NCBI RefSeq assembly: GCF_900105385.1
Contig: NZ_LT629772.1
Location: 5,394,001 to 5,458,000, forward strand
DNA: 64,000 bases
From: Microlunatus soli
GTDB taxonomy: Bacteria > Actinomycetota > Actinomycetes > Propionibacteriales > Propionibacteriaceae
Direction of reading: 5' to 3'
In this document: positions 44,317-54,395 of the stretch, piece by piece
Numbering within the stretch: position 1 is the first letter of the stretch
Layout: each line of letters starts with the position of its first letter
Notes under the pieces: model-generated
The model's input: only the letters and a program-made list of their open reading frames with translations
Database searches by the model: none
What the model was told of the DNA's origin: nothing
Program-made: the position numbers and the translations under genes

Positions 44317-45807
44317 ATGATCGACGACGATCGCCGTGAACGGCACCCGGTGACCGGCAGCCACGGTGCGGCGCGCCGCCGATGGCGGGTCCTGCTGACC
44401 GCTGCGATGCTGTCCGTCGGCCTGTCCGTCGGCGTCCCGCAGGCGGCGGCCGCGACGGGTTGCCGCAGCAGCGACGACATCAGCGGTGACGGCAAGCCCG
44501 ACGTCGCGGTCGGCCTGCCGCAGTTGCCGGACGTGGTCTACTCGGTCGGCAGCTACCTCAAGGTGTACCGGAGTGAGGACGACACGCGGGACACGATCCA
44601 CAGCACCGTGCCGGGCTTCGGGTCATCGCTGACCTACTTGTCCAGCTATCAGGACAGCAACTCCGAACTCTGCAGTCTGATCGCGGTCGGCAGTCCGAAC
44701 GAGACCGTCGACGGGGTCGAGGAGGCCGGCGCCGTCTACATCTACGGGATGACCGGTTCGGGCACGCTCGAGGAGTTCGGCCGGTTCGCCCCCGGCATCG
44801 CGGGCGTACCGGGTACGCCGCAGCCGGGTGCCCACTTCGGGGCAGCGGTGGCGTCGACGCCGCGCGACGCCGACGAAGGCGAACGGGGATCCGAACGCCT
44901 CTACATCGGTGCGCCGGGTGCGGTTGTCGGCGGCGTCGGCGGTGCCGGGTCGGTGACGTCGTTCCGGATCCGCGGCGGGGACGGCAACCAGACCGCCGCG
45001 GACGCCAGGACCATCAGCTACGCGACGGCCGGCGTCGCCGGTGCGCCGTCGCCGAAGGCCGGGTTCGGGACGTCGATCAGTGTTGATCAAGGAATCGTGG
45101 CGATCGGAGCACCGGGGCAGACATCGTCCGGAGTGGCCGACGCCGGCACCGTGCTGGTGCTGTCCGATCAAGGACGATTTGATCCGCACTCGTTGAGTCA
45201 GGCTCGGACCGGCTTCCCGGGCACGGCGGAATCCGGTGACCGTTTCGGATGGTCGGTGCATGTGACGCCGCCGGCCGATGCCGCAGGTCCGCGGCTGCTG
45301 ATCGGCGCGCCGGACGAGGGCATCGACGGGCTCCGGCACGCCGGCACGGTGGCCGTGGTGCCGCTGTCCCGATCGACCGGTCGTCCGAACGGCACCATCA
45401 TCAATTGGGATCAGGACTCGTACGGCATGACCGGGCAGGTGGAGGAGGGGGACCGGTTGGGCTGGGCGGTGACCTCGGCCGTGCTCGGTGATCGGCTGGA
45501 ACTGATCGTCGGGGCACCGGAGGAGGAGATCAAGTCGGCGTATGCCACTGGGGTGGTGCAGACGATCGGTACCGGCAAGGGCTGGAATCAGGCGACGGCC
45601 GGGATGCCGGGCTGGGTCGAGAACGGCGATCTCACCGGGGCCGCCCTCGCCGGCTCGTCCGCCGGGTTGGTGATCGGTGCACCGCACGAGAACGCCGGTC
45701 ATGGGGCGGTCATCGTCGGTGTTCCCGGACTCGGTCCGACTCCGAGACTGCGACAGGCCGACCACAGTAGCCGGCAATACGCCTACGGCACCGCCGTCGC
45801 CTACTGA
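44317..45807 (+). CDS. secreted FG-GAP repeat protein (second of tandem pair)
   Basis: 496 aa, tandem paralog of the preceding gene. Signal peptide ending VGVPQAAAATG (about residue 47). Repeats such as GVPGTPQPGAHFGAAV, GFPGTAESGDRFGWSV, GMTGQVEEGDRLGWAV and LVIGAPHENAGHGAVIVG. ATG 44317 is chosen because AGGAG at 44307-44311 has correct spacing; a GTG at 44311 does not. The 45-bp gap suggests cotranscription. Function unknown; adhesion or ligand binding is inferred. Confidence 0.82.
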   Translation: MIDDDRRERHPVTGSHGAARRRWRVLLTAAMLSVGLSVGVPQAAAATGCRSSDDISGDGKPDVAVGLPQLPDVVYSVGSYLKVYRSEDDTRDTIHSTVPGFGSSLTYLSSYQDSNSELCSLIAVGSPNETVDGVEEAGAVYIYGMTGSGTLEEFGRFAPGIAGVPGTPQPGAHFGAAVASTPRDADEGERGSERLYIGAPGAVVGGVGGAGSVTSFRIRGGDGNQTAADARTISYATAGVAGAPSPKAGFGTSISVDQGIVAIGAPGQTSSGVADAGTVLVLSDQGRFDPHSLSQARTGFPGTAESGDRFGWSVHVTPPADAAGPRLLIGAPDEGIDGLRHAGTVAVVPLSRSTGRPNGTIINWDQDSYGMTGQVEEGDRLGWAVTSAVLGDRLELIVGAPEEEIKSAYATGVVQTIGTGKGWNQATAGMPGWVENGDLTGAALAGSSAGLVIGAPHENAGHGAVIVGVPGLGPTPRLRQADHSSRQYAYGTAVAY

Positions 45808-46030
45808 CAGCACCGCCGGCCTTCGGTACCGGGTGATCATGATCAACAACAATCGGCCGGTCCGTCGGATGTCGCGGACCTGACGGGATGATCGGCATCC
45901 CCGATGGCGAGGCGAAACGGTACGGCTCCGTTCTGGCGCTGTAGCGCGGCCCCAGTAGAGTTTGATTCGGCGTCTGCGCTCGAAGCCGAATCGGGCCATC
46001 GGGAATCGGGCGCCACGGGAGGAGAAGCAC

Positions 46031-47080
46031 GTGGACGGACCCGGGACCGGCAGCATCGGCGGCGACGACCACCCCGATGCGGTGGCGGCGCTGCGGGAGA
46101 TCGGTTTCTGGCTGGAACGTTCCCGTGCCGACACCCATCGGGTCCGCGCTTATCGGCGGGCGGCCGACGCGGTCGAGGGACTGACCGGCGCGGAGCACGA
46201 TGATCACCGTCGACGCGGCAGCTGGTCCGAGCTCGCCGGGGTCGGACCGAAGACCGCACAGGTGATCAGCCAGGCCGAGAGCGGCGTCGTACCCGATGCC
46301 TTGGCCAAGCTCCGTGGTTCCGCCAAGCCGCTGGCGACCGGCGGGGTCGAGCTGCGGTCGGCGGTGCGTGGCGATCTGCACCTGCACTCGGACTGGTCCG
46401 ACGGTGGCAGCCCGCTGCGGGAGATGATGACGACCGCAATTGATCTTGGTCATCAGTACGCGGCGATCACTGATCATTCGCCGCGGCTCAAGGTCGCACG
46501 CGGACTGTCCGCCGAGCGGCTCCGCGAGCAGCTGGAGGTGATCAGCGAACTTGATCAAGACCTGGCGCCGTTCCGGGTACTGCGGGGGATCGAGGTCGAC
46601 ATCCTGACCGACGGTGGACTCGATCAGACCAAGGACCTGCTGGCCGAGCTGGATGTGGTGGTCGCCAGCGTGCACTCCGAGCTCCGCTCGGATTCGGAGT
46701 CGATGACCCATCGGATGGTGGCCGCCATCGCCAACCCTCAGGTCAGCATTCTCGGCCACTGCACCGGTCGGTTGGTCGAGGGCGAGCGAGGGACCAGACC
46801 GCAGTCGGTGTTCGACGCCGAGGTCGTCTTCGAAGCCTGCAAGCAGTTCGACACCGCGGTGGAGATCAACTCCCGGCCCGAACGGCAGGACCCGCCGGAC
46901 GACCTGATGCGACTGGCGTACGAGACCGGATGCCTGTTCTCCATCGACACCGACGCCCACGCACCGGGCCAACTCGACTTCCTGGCCTACGGCTGCGAAC
47001 GCGCAGCCGCCGTGGGCATCGAGCCGGATCGCATCATCAACACCTGGCCGGTCGATCGGCTGCTGGAGTGGTGCGAGTGA
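46031..47080 (+). CDS. helix-hairpin-helix / PHP-domain phosphoesterase
   Basis: 349 aa. The N-terminal ~100 residues resemble the polymerase X 8-kDa and HhH region (IGFWLERSRADTHRVRAYRRAADAVEGL, LAGVGPKTAQVI). The PHP domain starts RGDLHLHSDWSDG and has ITDHSP, GIEVDIL, VVASVHS, ILGHCTGR and DTDAHAPGQL, so the metal ligands are present. It lacks the polymerase palm, so it is a stand-alone PHP enzyme likely acting on DNA ends or phosphate esters. GGAGGAG precedes GTG 46031. Confidence 0.82.
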   Translation: MDGPGTGSIGGDDHPDAVAALREIGFWLERSRADTHRVRAYRRAADAVEGLTGAEHDDHRRRGSWSELAGVGPKTAQVISQAESGVVPDALAKLRGSAKPLATGGVELRSAVRGDLHLHSDWSDGGSPLREMMTTAIDLGHQYAAITDHSPRLKVARGLSAERLREQLEVISELDQDLAPFRVLRGIEVDILTDGGLDQTKDLLAELDVVVASVHSELRSDSESMTHRMVAAIANPQVSILGHCTGRLVEGERGTRPQSVFDAEVVFEACKQFDTAVEINSRPERQDPPDDLMRLAYETGCLFSIDTDAHAPGQLDFLAYGCERAAAVGIEPDRIINTWPVDRLLEWCE

Positions 47081-47092
47081 CCCTGATTCGCC

Positions 47093-47109
47093 GACCGACA
47101 GTGTCGGTC
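47093..47109. terminator. bidirectional terminator-like palindrome
   Basis: GACCGACA-G-TGTCGGTC is a perfect palindrome 13 bp after the PHP stop. It runs into the stop of the convergent gene at 47108. Probably a shared terminator; no U-tract. Confidence 0.5.
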
Positions 47110-47947
47110 ACGGGTAGGAACTGAACGAAACCGACTCCGAGATCTGGTGCAGGTTGCCGACGTCGAGCACGAACGGCTGGTCACAGGTGATCGTGTAACC
47201 GGTCGAGGTCTTCGACGGATGTCCGTCCGCGGTGTCGTGACAGGTGGTCGTGTACGCGTCGAGCAGTTGATCGGCGATCTCGCTGTGCTCGCCGAATGCG
47301 GCCTTCAGCGCCGTGCCGACAGCCGCATCCGCGACCAGCCGCGCGTCGGCGGGTGTTACCTCGCGATCGGTCGTGACTCCCTTACGGACGGCCACGGATG
47401 CGCTGATCTCGTCGAGCTTGCGCTTCGGGTCGTTGCTGAGGTTGGTCCAGGTGACTTCCTGCTGCCAGTTGAACTTCCGTTCCGGGTAGTAGTGCGCGAC
47501 GCTGCAGCTTCCGATCTCCCGCTGCTTGCCGACCTTCGGCACCTTGTCACCGCGCTGGTAGCACTTCCACCCGAAGTCGCGCGACTTCTCGGTTCTGAAG
47601 TACGTCCTCAGGTGGTGGGAATTGACGACCCGGTCGTCGAAGCACATCGGTTGCGGACGGCCGGTCCTGCACGGTACCGGCGCGCCGAGGGGGCCGGCGG
47701 ACGGGGACGGTGCGGTGGTCGTGGCGGACTCTCGGTCGGTCGGGGCGGTCGGTGGCCTGGTCGTCGCACTGCCGTTGCTGCCGGGCGTAGGGGGCAGCGG
47801 TGCCGGTGCGGCCGCGCGTAGCGGACCGAACCGGGCGAACGTGAGGATCAACAGCACCGCGGCTCCGATCACGGCGATACTCGCGATCGTGCCGATAACG
47901 ACCAACCCGACCCGCCTCCCGGATCGAGGTCGCTCTGGATGGGACAC
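47108..47947 (-). CDS. membrane-anchored protein with Ser/Thr/Pro linker, unknown
   Basis: 279 aa. A single N-terminal helix (VGLVVIGTIASIAVIGAAVLLILTFA, about residues 13-38) precedes a Pro/Thr/Ser-rich linker (45-90) and an extracellular domain with six cysteines that could form disulfides (PCRTGRPQPMCFDD, WKCYQRG, GSCSVAH, TTTCHDT, TITCDQP). No family recognised. GAGGAG precedes GTG 47947. Convergent with the PHP gene. Confidence 0.72.
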   Translation of the reverse strand: MSHPERPRSGRRVGLVVIGTIASIAVIGAAVLLILTFARFGPLRAAAPAPLPPTPGSNGSATTRPPTAPTDRESATTTAPSPSAGPLGAPVPCRTGRPQPMCFDDRVVNSHHLRTYFRTEKSRDFGWKCYQRGDKVPKVGKQREIGSCSVAHYYPERKFNWQQEVTWTNLSNDPKRKLDEISASVAVRKGVTTDREVTPADARLVADAAVGTALKAAFGEHSEIADQLLDAYTTTCHDTADGHPSKTSTGYTITCDQPFVLDVGNLHQISESVSFSSYP

Positions 47948-48067
47948 CAGATCTCCTCAGCTCGACTGCCCTCGGCAGTAGTTCAGCGAGAGGAGGCTAC
48001 TCAGCCGTAGGCCGACCGGGCTCGGCATTCGGCCCAGGTCGAATCGGAGGGACGTCTTCAGCGCGTG

Positions 48068-49156
48068 CTACCGCGTTCGGCGGTCGTCGATCGCGTCCCA
48101 GTCCCAGGCGATGCCGATGCCGGGCCGATCCGGAGCCAACGCATGTCCGTCGACGATCTCGACCTCTTCGGTGGTGATCGCCCGCAGCTGCGGGATGTGT
48201 TCGACGTAGCGGCCGTTGGGCACCGCGGCGACCAGGCTGACGTGCAACTCCATCAGGAAGTGCGGGCAGACGTCGACGTGATGAGCCTCGGCCAGATGGG
48301 CGACCTTCAGCCACGGGGTGATGCCGCCGATCCGCGCGACGTCGGGTTGGACGACATGGGCGGCATCGCGTTGCAGATAATCCCGGAACTGCCCGATCGA
48401 GTACAACGATTCACCGACCGCCACCGGGATCGAGGTGCTGGCGGCGAGACGGACGTGACCGCTGACATCGTCGGCCGGCAACGGTTCCTCGAACCAACCC
48501 AAGCCCACTGCCTCGTACGCCGCCGCCCGGCGGACCGCCTCGGCGCCGGTCATCGACTGATTGGCATCGACCATGATCGGGAACTCGGCACCGACGGCAT
48601 CCCGGACCGCCTGCAGCCGGGCGAGGTCCTCGGTCACCGACGGCTTGCCGACCTTGATCTTGACCCCGTGCCAGCCGGCGCGCTGAGAGGCGGAGGCGCC
48701 GGCGACCAACTCGTCCGTCGCCAGATGCAACCAGCCGCCCTCGGTGTCATACAGCGGTATCGCCTGCCGATAACCGCCGGCCAGGCACCACAGCGGCTGT
48801 CCGGCAGCAAGACAGCGGAGGTCCCACAGCGCGGTGTCGACGGCGGCGAGTGCCAGCGAGGTGATCGCGCCGACCGTGGTGGCATGGGTACTGTCGTGCA
48901 ACCGCCGCCACAAGGCTTCGACGCAGCGTGGATCTTCGCCGATCAGCAACGGCAGCAGACTCTCCTGCAGCAGCGAGACGACCGCCGGTCCGCCGGTCCC
49001 GATGGTGTAGGAGTAGCCCGTCCCGATCAGGCCGTCGTCGGTGCTCAGTCGTACCAGAATCGTTTCCTGCTTGACAAAACTCTGCGTCGCGTCGGTCCGC
49101 ACGGTCTCGACCTCGAGGTCGGCCAGGATCACCTCGGCGCTATTGATCACGGGCAT
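48068..49156 (-). CDS. mandelate racemase/muconate lactonizing family enzyme
   Basis: 362-aa enolase-superfamily member. Lys166-x-Lys168 (GVKIKVG), Asp197 (MVDANQS), Glu223 (WFEEPL), Glu249 (AVGES) and His299 (CPHFLMELH) give the mandelate racemase set. Same subgroup as the gene at 27735, but only distantly alike, so a different acid sugar or racemase substrate is likely. AGAGGAG precedes ATG 49156. No transport or catabolic gene adjoins it. Confidence 0.85.
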   Translation of the reverse strand: MPVINSAEVILADLEVETVRTDATQSFVKQETILVRLSTDDGLIGTGYSYTIGTGGPAVVSLLQESLLPLLIGEDPRCVEALWRRLHDSTHATTVGAITSLALAAVDTALWDLRCLAAGQPLWCLAGGYRQAIPLYDTEGGWLHLATDELVAGASASQRAGWHGVKIKVGKPSVTEDLARLQAVRDAVGAEFPIMVDANQSMTGAEAVRRAAAYEAVGLGWFEEPLPADDVSGHVRLAASTSIPVAVGESLYSIGQFRDYLQRDAAHVVQPDVARIGGITPWLKVAHLAEAHHVDVCPHFLMELHVSLVAAVPNGRYVEHIPQLRAITTEEVEIVDGHALAPDRPGIGIAWDWDAIDDRRTR

Positions 49157-49287
49157 CGCAAGCTCCTCTCACGCTCCGGATACTATCCATTCCCCCGGTG
49201 CCGGCCACAAGATCATCTCCCAGAGGATCGCCGGAGTTGACCGAGCAGATCGTTGTTGAGCGGCCGATTCCACGACACATTGCTCGG

Positions 49288-49491
49288 TCAGGTCGGGTTG
49301 CCGCGCCCGCGGCCGGCCCGGAGTGCGCTGAGGCCGAGGACGTTCTGCAGGAACAGGGATGTGAAGTACCACATCGCGACCGCGACACCGCCGAACAGCA
49401 GCAACGAGACACTGCCGACCGCGACTCGCGGCAGCCGGAACAGTCGCAGCGGCATCAATGGTCGACCCGCCACCCGGGTTTCGGCGAGGAC
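49288..49491 (-). pseudogene. MFS (DHA2) exporter fragment
   Basis: About 65 codons on the minus strand read VAGRPLMPLRLFRLPRVAVG, then two hydrophobic segments ending FLQNVLGLSALRAG. This matches the middle of 14-helix EmrB/QacA-type exporters (LFR...YLQNVLGxSxLxAG). Sequence on both sides does not continue the family and the frame stops at 49288, so it is a remnant. The rest of the 368-bp gap between the neighbouring genes (49157-49524) holds nothing I recognise. Confidence 0.65.
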
Positions 49492-49524
49492 TGAAGTCGA
49501 CAGGCCGCGGGCACGGCCCCTGCC

Positions 49525-50718
49525 ATGATCAGCACCATGACCGGATCGGTCGTGATCATCGGCGCCGGCCCGGCCGGACTGACGGTCGGGAACATCCTCC
49601 GCGCGGCCGGCATCGACTGCGTGATCCTGGAGGCCGGGTCCCGGGCCTTCATCGAGCAGCGGCCGCGGGCCGGCGTCCTGGAGGAGTGTGTCGTCCGCGG
49701 CCTCGAACGACGTGGGCTGGCGGCCGATCTGCTCCGCCACGCCGTACGGCAGACGACCTGCGAGTTCCGGGTCGAGGGGGAGCGACTGCGCTTCGATTTC
49801 GGTGAGCTGACCGGCCAACACCACTGGGTCTATCCGCAGCCGCGGCTGGTGACCGACCTGGTCGCCGAGTACGCCGACGTCCGCGGCGGCGAGATCGTCT
49901 TCGGCGTTGCCGATGTCGAGCTCACGGGTACCGACACCGCCGATCCGCAGGTGAGCTACACCGACGCTGAGACCGGCCGACGGCGGCTCCTGCGCTGCGA
50001 CTTCGTTGCCGGCTGCGACGGGGCCCAGGGCGTGACACGGCACGCGCTGCCGTCACGGGCCGGCATCGCGCGACACGATTACGGTGTCGGGTGGCTGGCC
50101 CTGCTCGCCGAGGTGCCGCCGTCCAACGACTGTGCGGTCTTCGGCCTGCACCCGAGCGGGTTCGCCGGGCACATGGCCCGGAGCGCGACGATGACCCGCT
50201 ACTACCTGGAGTGCCTACCCGACGACGATCCGGCGGACTGGTCGCACCGCCGGGTCTGGGCGGAGTTGCAGCAGCGCCTCGCTGCGCAGGGTGCCGCGCC
50301 GCTCGCCGAGGGCAGGCTGATCGAGAAGCGCGTGCTCCCGATGCGTAACTTCGTGGTCCGGCCGATGGCGTACGGTCGGCTCTTCCTGGCCGGTGACGCG
50401 GCCCATCTGACAGCCCCGATCGCCGCCAAGGGCATGAATCTCGCCCTGCACGACGCGTTCGCGCTCGGCGACGCGCTCGTCGGCCGGCTGGCCGGGGGAG
50501 ACGAGTCCGCGCTCGCCGACTACTCGGCGCGGTGCCTGCGCAGGGTCTGGGACTACCAGGAATTCTCCGGCTGGCTGTCGGAGGTGTTCCACGGACCGTC
50601 GTCCGGCGACTCCCATCACGCGGGAACCGCGTTGTCCCGGCTCCGTCGGCTGTTCAGCTCACCGACCGCCGCGGCTGCCTTCGCCGAGCAATATCTGGGC
50701 ATCACGGCCGGTGGCTGA
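49525..50718 (+). CDS. pobA: FAD-dependent aromatic hydroxylase, PobA-like
   Basis: 397 aa. FAD-binding GAGPAG (13-18) at the N-terminus, the DG motif in GCDGAQGVTRHAL, and FLAGDAAHLTAPIAAKGMNLAL near the C-terminus, as in 4-hydroxybenzoate 3-monooxygenase. WLALLAEVPPSN and RSATMTRYYLECLP align with PobA substrate-region segments. NADPH-dependent hydroxylation of 4-hydroxybenzoate to protocatechuate is the likely reaction. No protocatechuate pathway genes are near. Start is ATG 49525 or 49537; no Shine-Dalgarno decides. Confidence 0.8.
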   Translation: MISTMTGSVVIIGAGPAGLTVGNILRAAGIDCVILEAGSRAFIEQRPRAGVLEECVVRGLERRGLAADLLRHAVRQTTCEFRVEGERLRFDFGELTGQHHWVYPQPRLVTDLVAEYADVRGGEIVFGVADVELTGTDTADPQVSYTDAETGRRRLLRCDFVAGCDGAQGVTRHALPSRAGIARHDYGVGWLALLAEVPPSNDCAVFGLHPSGFAGHMARSATMTRYYLECLPDDDPADWSHRRVWAELQQRLAAQGAAPLAEGRLIEKRVLPMRNFVVRPMAYGRLFLAGDAAHLTAPIAAKGMNLALHDAFALGDALVGRLAGGDESALADYSARCLRRVWDYQEFSGWLSEVFHGPSSGDSHHAGTALSRLRRLFSSPTAAAAFAEQYLGITAGG

Positions 50719-50738
50719 ACCCTTCAGCGTCAACCCGG

Positions 50739-53507
50739 TCAGGCTCCGGCGCCCTCCTGGTGCACACCCGCGGTGGCGGTCGGATCGTTCAGCTCGTACT
50801 TCTTGAACGCTGTGGCGACAGCGGCCGGGTCGTACTTGCCGTCCCGGGCCAGGGCAGCCAGGGTGCCGACCACGATCGACTGGGCGTCGACCTGGAAATA
50901 GCGGCGGGCGCCGGCGCGGGTGTCGGCGATGCCGAAGCCGTCGGCGCCGAGGCTGAACCAGCTGTTCGGCACCCAGCCCTGGATCTGGTCCTGAACGGCG
51001 TGCATGTAGTCGCTGACTGCGACGACCGGACCGGAGGTGCCCTCCAGGGCTCGGGTCACGTACGCCGTCTGCTGGTCCTCGCCCGGATGGGTGAAGTTGT
51101 GGTGATCAGCGGCCAGCGCATCGCGGCGCAACTCGTTCCAGGAGGTGACCGACCAGATGTCGGCTGCCACACCCCACTCCTCGGCGAGCATCCGCTGAGC
51201 ATCGATCGCTGCCGGCATCGCGACACCGGAGGCCAGGATCTGCGCGGTCGGATGCTCACCCTCGCCCTGCACCTCGGGGGCGTAGCTGAAGTGGTAGAGC
51301 CCCTTCAGGATCGCCTGCGGGTCAAGATCATCGGGCGGACCGGGCTGAGCAACCGGCTCGTTGTAGACGGTGAGGTAGTAGATCACGTCCTCGCCGCCCG
51401 GATGATCCTCGTCGGAGTAGCCGTACATCCGATGCAGGCCGTCCTTGACGATCTGGGCGATCTCGAAACCGAACGCCGGGTCGTAGTGCACGATTGCCGG
51501 GTTGGTCGAGGCCAGCAACGGCGAATGCCCGTCCGCGTGCTGGGTGCCCTCACCGGTCAGCGTGGTACGACCGGCCGTGGCGCCGATCAGGAAGCCGCGG
51601 GACATCTGGTCCGCAGCCGCCCAGATCGAGTCACCGGTCCGCTGGAAGCCGAACATCGAGTAGAAGATGTAGAACGGGATCATCGGTTCGCCATGGGTGG
51701 CATACGACGATCCGGCCGCGGTGAAGGAGCCGAGCGCGCCGGCCTCGGAGATGCCCTCGTGCAGCAGCTGACCCTTCGGACCTTCCTTCCAGGACAGCAG
51801 CAGCTTGCGGTCGACCGACTCGTAGCTCTGATCGTGCGGCGAGTAGATCTTGGCGGTCGGGAACATCGAGTCCATGCCGAAGGTGCGGAACTCGTCCGGT
51901 GCGATCGGCACGATCCGCTGGCCGATCTCCGGGTCCTTCATCAGGTCACGGAGCAACCGGACCAGTGCCTGGGTGGTGGCCACCTTGGCCGAGCCGGCCG
52001 ACTTCATCAGCGGGGTGTAGACCTCGTCGCCGGGCAGCTTGACGATCTTGGGCTTCGGTTGGCGTTCGGGCAGGTAACCGCCCAGCGCCTCCCGCCGCTC
52101 GTGCATGTACTTCATCTCCGGCGAGTCCTCACCCGGATGGAAGTACGGCGGATCGTACGGATCGGTCAGTTGATCATCGTCGATCGGCAGGTAGAGCCGA
52201 TCCCGGAACGCCTTCAGGTCGTCGACCGAGAGCTTCTTCATCTGGTGGGTCGCGTTGCGGGCCTCCAGAGCGTCGATGGTCCAGCCCTTGACCGTCTGGG
52301 CCAGGATCACCGTCGGCTGTCCGACGTGTTCGGTCGCGGCCTTGAAGGCCGCGTACACCTTGCGGTAGTCGTGGCCGCCGCGGCCGAGCCGACGAAGATC
52401 ATCGTCGGTGTAGTTCTGCACCATCGACTGCAACTCGGGGGAGTCGAAGAAGTTCTGCCGGATGTAGGCGCCGTCCTCGACCGAGTAGGTCTGGAACTGG
52501 CCGTCCGGCGTGGTGTTCATCTTGTTCACCAGGGTGCCGTTGACGTCGGCATGCAGCAGCGGATCCCAGTCCCGGCTCCAGAGCACCTTGATCACGTTCC
52601 AGCCGGCGCCGAGGAAGACCGACTCCAGTTCCTGGACGATCTTGCCGTTGCCGAGCACCGGGCCGTCCAGCTGCTGCAGGTTGCAGTTGATCACCCAGGT
52701 CAGGTTGTCCAGCTCTTCGCGGGCGGCCCGGCTGATCGCCCCCAGCGACTCCGGTTCGCCCATCTCGCCGTCGCCGAGGAAGGCCCAGACCCGCTGCTGC
52801 GAGGTGTCCTTGATGCCGCGGTTGTGCAGGTAGCGGTTGAACCGCGCCTGGTAGATCGAGTTGATCCCGGTCAGGCCCATCGAGACCGTCGGGAACTCCC
52901 AGAAGTCCGGCATGATCCGCGGGTGCGGGTAGGACGTCACTGACCGTCCGGCGCCCCGGGAGGCGTCCTGCCGGAAGCCGTCCAGATGATCGGTGGTCAG
53001 CCGGCCTTCGAGGAAGGCCCGGGAGTAGATGCCGGGGGAGGCGTGGCCCTGGAAGTAGATCTGGTCGCCGCCGCCGGGATGGTTCTTGCCCCGGAAGAAG
53101 TGGTTGAAGCCGACCTCGTACAGGCTGGCCACGCTCTGATAGGTGGCGATGTGACCGCCGACCTCCAGGCCCTTGCGGTTGGCCTTGGACACCATGATCG
53201 CGGCGTTCCACCGGATGAAGGCCCGGATCCGCCGTTCGATCAGCTCGTCACCGGGGAACTCCGGCTCCAACTCGGTGGAGATGGTGTTGATGTAATCACT
53301 GCTGCGCAGGGCCGGCACGCCGACCTGACGCTCCCGAGCGTGCTCCAACAGCTTGAGCATGATGAAGCGGGCACGATGCTTGCCGTCGGAGTCCAGCAGC
53401 CCGTCCAAGGATTCCAGCCACTCGGCGGTCTCCTCCGGATCGGTGTCCGGGATCTGGCTGGGCAGGCCTTCAGCAGTGATGGCTGGAAGCTTTCCAGGAC
53501 TGGCCAT
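50739..53507 (-). CDS. aceE: pyruvate dehydrogenase E1, homodimeric
   Basis: 922 aa, standard length for AceE. It decarboxylates pyruvate with thiamine diphosphate and passes acetyl to the E2 lipoyl domain. TPP motif GDGE at 245-248 to Asn276 ([10 protein letters not shown] ... WVINCN). [21 protein letters not shown] and [13 protein letters not shown] are family landmarks. GAGGAG precedes ATG 53507. E2 and E3 are not in the window. Divergent from DUF3052, a conserved actinobacterial pairing. Confidence 0.96.
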   Translation of the reverse strand: MASPGKLPAITAEGLPSQIPDTDPEETAEWLESLDGLLDSDGKHRARFIMLKLLEHARERQVGVPALRSSDYINTISTELEPEFPGDELIERRIRAFIRWNAAIMVSKANRKGLEVGGHIATYQSVASLYEVGFNHFFRGKNHPGGGDQIYFQGHASPGIYSRAFLEGRLTTDHLDGFRQDASRGAGRSVTSYPHPRIMPDFWEFPTVSMGLTGINSIYQARFNRYLHNRGIKDTSQQRVWAFLGDGEMGEPESLGAISRAAREELDNLTWVINCNLQQLDGPVLGNGKIVQELESVFLGAGWNVIKVLWSRDWDPLLHADVNGTLVNKMNTTPDGQFQTYSVEDGAYIRQNFFDSPELQSMVQNYTDDDLRRLGRGGHDYRKVYAAFKAATEHVGQPTVILAQTVKGWTIDALEARNATHQMKKLSVDDLKAFRDRLYLPIDDDQLTDPYDPPYFHPGEDSPEMKYMHERREALGGYLPERQPKPKIVKLPGDEVYTPLMKSAGSAKVATTQALVRLLRDLMKDPEIGQRIVPIAPDEFRTFGMDSMFPTAKIYSPHDQSYESVDRKLLLSWKEGPKGQLLHEGISEAGALGSFTAAGSSYATHGEPMIPFYIFYSMFGFQRTGDSIWAAADQMSRGFLIGATAGRTTLTGEGTQHADGHSPLLASTNPAIVHYDPAFGFEIAQIVKDGLHRMYGYSDEDHPGGEDVIYYLTVYNEPVAQPGPPDDLDPQAILKGLYHFSYAPEVQGEGEHPTAQILASGVAMPAAIDAQRMLAEEWGVAADIWSVTSWNELRRDALAADHHNFTHPGEDQQTAYVTRALEGTSGPVVAVSDYMHAVQDQIQGWVPNSWFSLGADGFGIADTRAGARRYFQVDAQSIVVGTLAALARDGKYDPAAVATAFKKYELNDPTATAGVHQEGAGA

Positions 53508-53953
53508 CGAGGCTCCTCACGTGTTGCAGCAGGGGTGGTGCTGCTTCTCTTCTTGTCGTGCTCGGGTTGTCGTCGGGGGTCCGGCCCGCCGTCGGTGCAT
53601 ATCCGCGATGCCTTCCGGCTGATGCGTCGGACGGCATTTTGTGAACATTGCGTCCACCCATCCTGTCACCTCGCTCCACACGGGCGCAGCGGGACCTGCT
53701 TTACGCTCGTCCAGATGCTGGCGCAGATCATCGATACCGGCGGTATCGAACGTCGTCCGGGCGGCTGAGGAGGGCAAACGCTGCGTTACGACACGGCAAC
53801 GGCCGCGCTCAAACTTTCCCCTGAGGGTCAAGCTCTGGCAGTCTGGCGGATCAAGGACGTGTGATCGGCACGCGATCGCACGACCGGCCGGCCCATCACG
53901 GTACGGCCAGACGAGTCCTTGCCGGAGGGCGGGACGAGGGAACTGGAGGTGTT
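53508..53953. promoter_or_regulatory. aceE / DUF3052 divergent spacer
   Basis: 446 bp without a recognisable gene between divergent aceE and DUF3052. Its main feature is a perfect 19-bp palindrome at 53731-53749 (TCGATACCG-G-CGGTATCGA), a likely operator. GGAGGT at 53945-53950 is the DUF3052 ribosome site. No tRNA or terminator found. Confidence 0.5.
53731..53749. promoter_or_regulatory. 19-bp perfect palindrome near aceE
   Basis: TCGATACCGGCGGTATCGA is symmetric about its central G. It is 224 bp from the aceE start and 205 bp from DUF3052. Binding factor unknown; a GntR- or TetR-type dimer would fit its size. Confidence 0.55.
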
Positions 53954-54379
53954 GTGAGCTCGACCGCACGGCCCGAGGGAACGTCGTCGGCTGTTTCCAG
54001 GCTCGGTTTCAAATCTGGGCAGATCGTGCAGGAACTGGGATGGGACGAGGACGTCGACGAATCTCTCCGTCAAGAGGTCGAGGACGCCATCGACGGCGAA
54101 CTCGTCGAAGAGGCGATGGAGCCGGTCGACGTCGTCCTGCTCTGGTGGCGCGATGAGGACGGCGACATCATCGATGGACTGTTCGACGCCATCACCGACC
54201 TGAACGACACCGGATACGTCTGGCTGTTGACACCCAAGGTCGGCCGGGAAGGCTTCGTCGACGCCACCGACCTGAACGAGGGTGCCGTCACCGCCGGGTT
54301 GACCCTGACCTCCACCGTCCCGGTCTCGGCGGGCTGGACGGCCAGCAAGCTGGTGCCGCCGAAGGGCCCCCGGCGTTGA
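53954..54379 (+). CDS. DUF3052 family protein
   Basis: 141 aa, acidic. Landmarks are RLGFKSGQIVQELGWDEDVDE, VDVVLLWWRDEDGD and LTPKVGREGFVD. Actinobacterial family of unknown function, regularly found between aceE and an AhpE-type peroxiredoxin, as here. The GTG at 53954 is close to GGAGGT, with short spacing; no other start fits. Confidence 0.88.
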   Translation: MSSTARPEGTSSAVSRLGFKSGQIVQELGWDEDVDESLRQEVEDAIDGELVEEAMEPVDVVLLWWRDEDGDIIDGLFDAITDLNDTGYVWLLTPKVGREGFVDATDLNEGAVTAGLTLTSTVPVSAGWTASKLVPPKGPRR

Positions 54380-54395
54380 CCCCAGGGCCCAGACG

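Noticed and set aside
42814-45807. recent duplication of the FG-GAP gene
   Set aside because: The two share plan and scattered motifs but differ through most of their length, so the duplication is old.
50532-52943. 803-codon plus-strand open frame
   Set aside because: Antisense to aceE, which is unmistakable; composition is that of a shadow frame.
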